In this document: piece by piece, positions 60,470-64,000 of the stretch
How the letters are laid out: each line of letters opens with the position of its first letter
How positions within the stretch are numbered: the stretch's first letter is position 1
Origin: DATGKG01 sp963851325
GTDB lineage: Bacteria > Desulfobacterota > Binatia > Binatales > Binataceae
Direction of reading: 5' to 3'
Length of the DNA: 64,000 bases
NCBI GenBank assembly: GCA_963851325.1
Contig: CAWKOR010000001.1
Location: 1,240,001-1,304,000, forward strand
The notes under the pieces: generated by a model
The model's input: the letters and a program-made list of their open reading frames with translations, nothing else
What the model was told of the DNA's origin: nothing
The model's database searches: none
Made by a program: the position numbers and the translations under genes

Positions 60470-63400
60470 CTATCTTCCAGTCCCCTTCAATGTCACGGTT
60501 CTTCCTCCGGTGCTCGGCGCGTCAACGGAGATAATTAAGGAGGCCGGCAATGCACGGCCCTTGGTGAGGGGTGTGAAACTGATTGCTATGGTGCTGGTAG
60601 CATGTGGTTGGAGCGGACCGAAAAAGCCCGCAGAGACGCTATAGGGTGCCGTGGACACAGCCGTCCAGCTCCCGCTTAACATACCCTTGCCAGTGTTTTT
60701 GATCGGTAGGTCAACTTCGGTCGTCTCTCCCACGGTTCCTTTGAGGTTGACGGCAGCCTTGACTGAAAGCTTGCCTGCGAGGCCTTTGCCATTCAGCGCG
60801 ACGTTGATGGTTCCCCGGGCGGCGTCGTTGCTGTTTATGATTGCGGCCGCAGTGTTGGTTGTCGTCCCGCTGGTTGGATCAGGTATGAAAGTGACAGTTT
60901 CAGTCTGAGATTTTTTCGGTGCGAGATCGAAGGTGCTCGGGGTTACGCTGAAGACGGACGTTGACTGAGGCGGATCGATCGCGATGGTTCCGACCAGTTC
61001 GCTCTTCCCGGAATTTTTGATCTTGAAGCTTTTGGTGGCGGACGCGCCGGTACCGATGCCGACGGATTTTACATTGATGGCCGCCGGCACGACGATTTTT
61101 GCGGTGTTCGGGGTTGAGGTTGAGATCGGCGTGGGGGTTGCGGAAGCGCTGGAAGTGTTGGTGGGAGTGGAAGTCGGCGTCACCGAGGTCGCGGTCGGTG
61201 TGGCTTTTGCGCTGCCGGTCGGAGTCGGACTAGCCGTAGGAGTGCGCGTTATCGAGCCGGTGGCATGGGCGGTGGAAGTGGCGGTTGCGGTTCTTGTCGC
61301 GGTTGCGGTTGGCGTCCTGGTCGTGGTGGGGGTTGCGGTTCGAGTTGCGGTTGCCGTCGCATGAGGCGTTGAAGTCGGGGTCGCGGTTCGCGTGAAGGTG
61401 GCGCTGGCGGTCGGAGTCGGAGTTATGGCAGTGACTCCGAGGCCGAATACGCCGCGCCCGTGCGTCGCCGCGAAGATGACCCCGGTCGAGCTTTGCGCCA
61501 AATCGTAGACCGGCACCGCGGGTATCTTGCCCTGATTGAAGGGGTGCCATGATGTCCCGCCGTCAGTGCTGTTGAATACCCCGATGTCGGTTCCGACCAG
61601 AACGCTTCGGCTACACGGATTGCCGGCGCAAGTTCCGCCGTTGTCGGTCGAGTCGACCAGAATTTTCAGGACCGGAACATCGGGCAAGCCGCCGTCGGCC
61701 TCCTTCCAACTGGCGCCGAAGTCGGAGGTCTTGTAGATGTGCCCGACGTGGGTGCCGTTGGGATCCATGGGAACGCTGGTAAACCCTGAAAGCCCGAGAT
61801 AGGCGACGCTCGAATTGTGCGGATCGACCGCGATGCTGGTGGCTTGGGTAGCCAGAATGCCGAACATCGGGTTGGTTTTGAGAAACTCAATCTCAAGGCC
61901 ACCAGTCACATCGGACCAGGCCGCTCCATGGGCATGAGCGGCGTCCACCTGAACGTCGGCTTGGGTGGTATTGCTCACCGCAAATGGGACCGTCCCGTCG
62001 AGGCTGCTCATCGCGAGGGCCCAGGCGGGATGACCATGCTGGCCGTCGACCGGGCCAAACTGAAGGTCCTCGATCGCGCACTCCTGCACATCGCAATTAA
62101 ATCCTTCCAGGGTGCCGTCAGCGGTCAGATCCTGATCGGTCTGTTGGGCCCAATGCGCCATCCCGTCGGTCGATACGTAAATCGAGTGCGCAGCGAAAAA
62201 GACCCTGTGGCCAACCTTTGGATCGACCGCGAGAGGCGGATAGAACACCGGCCCAGGATCGTGAACGGCATTGAGTAAGGTCTGCAGCGCAGGAGTCCAT
62301 TGCTGGCCGAAGACCGCGCAGGGTGCGACGCCTGGAGTGGGAGCGCTGCACCAGGTTTGACCGCCGTCAGTGGAAGCCGAAATTTGCGCATGACTGATCT
62401 CGTCGAGCGAAAAGTTGTGGTAGACGAACTTCGGGTCGAGTTGATCATAGAGCTCGAAGCCCCCATCACCTGTTTCGCTGTCGGGAGCAACCCAGTTGCC
62501 GACCGAGCCGTTGAACAGTTGGGTACCATTGTCCTGGAAGCCGGCAATCAGCTTGCTCGAATCGGTCGGATGCGCACCGATGCCCTGGATTTGGCTGGCA
62601 TTGATATTCTGATTGAGTGAAATAAAGGTTGGGTTTGCCACCGCCGGATTGAACATGTACAGTCCGCCGTCGTTGGCGACCAGGACCTGGTTGTTGGCCG
62701 GATCCCAAAACAACGCGTGCTGATCCGAATGAACTCCGCCAGTGGGCGCCAGGAAGGTCCACGAATGCCCGAAGCTGCCGGAAGATTTGTACAAACCGAC
62801 GCCGCCGAAAAACACCGTCCCCGGATCGGTAGGAGAAACCAGCAACGCCTGGTCGTAAAACGACTGAGAGAAATTGGTGGGATTGGTCCCGTCGATAGTC
62901 GTGCTGCCTGCGGTAAACTGGGGCACCGTCGGGCCAAGCACAGAGCCGGGATTCCAATGCAATCCCCCGTCGAAGGAAAAGAACAAGCCGCCGTACTCCA
63001 CCCCATCGGCCGCACCGACCATCGCATAGACGATTCCGACCGGAGAGGCAGGACCATTGGGCGGTGGTACTGCGGGGCCGACGGCCAGGCTCTGGCGGCC
63101 CTGCTCGATGTGCGCGCCCGGAAAAATGGCGGGATGGAAGGTTACGCCGCCATCGTTGGAATAGTAGACGGTGTTGGTATCGACTCCCACGTAGACGTTC
63201 TGCGGATGTGCAGGATCGATCTTGACGTCGTCGATGGGGCAGGGTGCGGAACCATCACCCAGCAGGTCGCAGTTGGCAAACGTGGATTCGGGATAGTGAC
63301 TCCAACTGGCGCCACCGTTAGGGGAGAACCATAGGCCGCTCTTGCTCGCATCGGACTCGTAGATACCGGCATCGGCCTTGCTCGCACTGAATCCGCTGCT

Positions 63401-64000
63401 GGTTCCTGCGAAAATGCGCGGCGAACCCGGCGTAGTCACGGTATCAATCGCCATCGAGGTGAACGCCCCCCGATCGAAGAGTCCGGCCGGTCCAAGCGGG
63501 GTCCAGTGTTGTCCCAAATCGGTCGATTTAAAGGCTCCGGAACCGTACAGCGAATCGATCGAGTTGTTGCCTTCGCCGGTGCCGACATAAATCGTGCTGG
63601 GGGTCGTGGTGGTGTCGAGCGCGATTGCGCCGATGGCCTGAGTCGGTTGGCTGTCGAATGCGGAGACGAAGTTCTGACCGTTATCGGTGCTCAGCCACAA
63701 TCCGCCCGAAGCGGCGCCCGCGACGATCAATCCGTGGGCGTCGGCCGCAACCGAGGTCATACGTCCAGTCATCAGGACGACGCCGCCGATGGCGGACCCG
63801 GTGAAGTTGGCCTTTGACTTGATCGGTTGGGGGCCGATGAAATTCCACGTCCCCGAAAGAGCGGGAATCGCGGCGTTGGCGTCTTCGACCGCACCTGAAG
63901 TCGCTCCCGATGCGCCCGGTGCTTGAGCCGCCGCCCGCTCCATCGCACGCATCCTGGAGAACGCCTGCGGAATTGCTTGCCTCGGCACCCCGTACTGAAG
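60470..64000 (-). CDS. Large exported beta-propeller (BNR/VPS10-like) protein with Pro/Thr linker and Ig-like domains, N-terminus beyond the edge
   Basis: At least 1170 residues; the frame has no stop at the right edge, so the start is probably outside, though GTG 63988 is possible. Residues 30-860 contain many BNR/sialidase-like propeller repeats (STDNGQNFVSAF, STDLGQHWTPLG, SNDGGVTFHPAI, STDGGQTWCSAP, STDGGTSWHPFN). A Thr/Pro-rich linker (SPTPTGSAKATPTATSVTPT and similar) spans about 870-960. Two HYDIN/choice-of-anchor-D-like domains follow (SKSELVGTIAIDPPQ, KNTGKGMLSGSW). Propellers of this kind bind or act on surface glycans or proteins, or serve as scaffolds. No catalytic residues are identified. 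Confidence 0.85.
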   Translation of the reverse strand, partial: LQYGVPRQAIPQAFSRMRAMERAAAQAPGASGATSGAVEDANAAIPALSGTWNFIGPQPIKSKANFTGSAIGGVVLMTGRMTSVAADAHGLIVAGAASGGLWLSTDNGQNFVSAFDSQPTQAIGAIALDTTTTPSTIYVGTGEGNNSIDSLYGSGAFKSTDLGQHWTPLGPAGLFDRGAFTSMAIDTVTTPGSPRIFAGTSSGFSASKADAGIYESDASKSGLWFSPNGGASWSHYPESTFANCDLLGDGSAPCPIDDVKIDPAHPQNVYVGVDTNTVYYSNDGGVTFHPAIFPGAHIEQGRQSLAVGPAVPPPNGPASPVGIVYAMVGAADGVEYGGLFFSFDGGLHWNPGSVLGPTVPQFTAGSTTIDGTNPTNFSQSFYDQALLVSPTDPGTVFFGGVGLYKSSGSFGHSWTFLAPTGGVHSDQHALFWDPANNQVLVANDGGLYMFNPAVANPTFISLNQNINASQIQGIGAHPTDSSKLIAGFQDNGTQLFNGSVGNWVAPDSETGDGGFELYDQLDPKFVYHNFSLDEISHAQISASTDGGQTWCSAPTPGVAPCAVFGQQWTPALQTLLNAVHDPGPVFYPPLAVDPKVGHRVFFAAHSIYVSTDGMAHWAQQTDQDLTADGTLEGFNCDVQECAIEDLQFGPVDGQHGHPAWALAMSSLDGTVPFAVSNTTQADVQVDAAHAHGAAWSDVTGGLEIEFLKTNPMFGILATQATSIAVDPHNSSVAYLGLSGFTSVPMDPNGTHVGHIYKTSDFGASWKEADGGLPDVPVLKILVDSTDNGGTCAGNPCSRSVLVGTDIGVFNSTDGGTSWHPFNQGKIPAVPVYDLAQSSTGVIFAATHGRGVFGLGVTAITPTPTASATFTRTATPTSTPHATATATRTATPTTTRTPTATATRTATATSTAHATGSITRTPTASPTPTGSAKATPTATSVTPTSTPTNTSSASATPTPISTSTPNTAKIVVPAAINVKSVGIGTGASATKSFKIKNSGKSELVGTIAIDPPQSTSVFSVTPSTFDLAPKKSQTETVTFIPDPTSGTTTNTAAAIINSNDAARGTINVALNGKGLAGKLSVKAAVNLKGTVGETTEVDLPIKNTGKGMLSGSWTAVSTAPYSVSAGFFGPLQPHATSTIAISFTPLTKGRALPASLIISVDAPSTGGRTVTLKGTGR

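Overview
This 64 kb window is high-GC, gene-dense bacterial chromosome. The hosts's envelope is Gram-negative: it carries an LpxL-type lipid A acyltransferase, an outer-membrane barrel protein, a PBP1B-type penicillin-binding protein and a Tat-exported molybdo-flavoenzyme. A luciferase-like (LLM, possibly F420-dependent) oxidoreductase, a DUF1329 protein, a cyclase-family hydrolase, and large exported proteins with Pro/Thr linkers and C-terminal Ig-like domains all recall Candidatus Binatota and related delta-proteobacterial lineages. That assignment is inference from gene content only; there is no rRNA in the window.

Layout. 0-3.1 kb (minus): mutL-miaA-accA, tightly coupled, with accA cut by the left edge. 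3.3-7.2 kb: secreted or lipoprotein genes and rpmB, plus, on the minus strand, an arsenate reductase gene whose catalytic cysteine codon is an in-frame TGA (probable selenocysteine). 7.3-10.8 kb (minus): a metal-handling operon, DUF2318 - small membrane protein - outer-membrane barrel - CopC - CopD - PCYCGC protein. 10.9-13.8 kb: an accessory patch of unrecognised genes and a DUF29 gene. 13.8-18.8 kb: NmrA-like reductase, cupin, response regulator and a large hybrid histidine kinase. 18.8-21 kb: a decaying stretch with a PIN-domain pseudogene and its partner gene. 21-25.6 kb: SufT, a membrane/peroxiredoxin fusion, a hydrolase/adenylate cyclase fusion, then rplU-rpmA with a strong terminator. 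25.7-31.5 kb: LLM oxidoreductase, two coupled methyltransferases (one CmoA-like), PBP1B and a ferritin-like helical protein. 31.5-40.3 kb: sugar-nucleotide and envelope genes (manC, manB, SDR, GT39, CPBP protease, lpxL, glgC) and an orphan Phd antitoxin with the stump of its VapC toxin. 40.7-44.5 kb: zinc-ribbon protein and the rpsF - OB-fold protein - rpsR - DUF2232 - rplI - GST operon. 44.5-53 kb: a repeat-bearing spacer, SnoaL protein, a frameshifted thaumatin-like exported protein, a TPR-like protein, the cyclase-family hydrolase, a frameshifted DUF29 gene and DUF1329. 53-59 kb (minus): GNAT - two membrane proteins - PaoABC-like aldehyde oxidoreductase - small Cys protein. 59-64 kb: a secreted gluzincin-like protease and a large exported beta-propeller protein that runs off the right edge.

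The most notable item is the TGA-containing arsC at 4805-5155. It has a strong Shine-Dalgarno sequence, TGA exactly at residue 12 (the catalytic Cys of E. coli ArsC), arginines at 60, 94 and 107, and a SECIS-like hairpin directly downstream. Several genes here (PIN, VapC, DUF29, thaumatin-like) show frameshift or truncation damage, so parts of the window are actively decaying or contain assembly indels.
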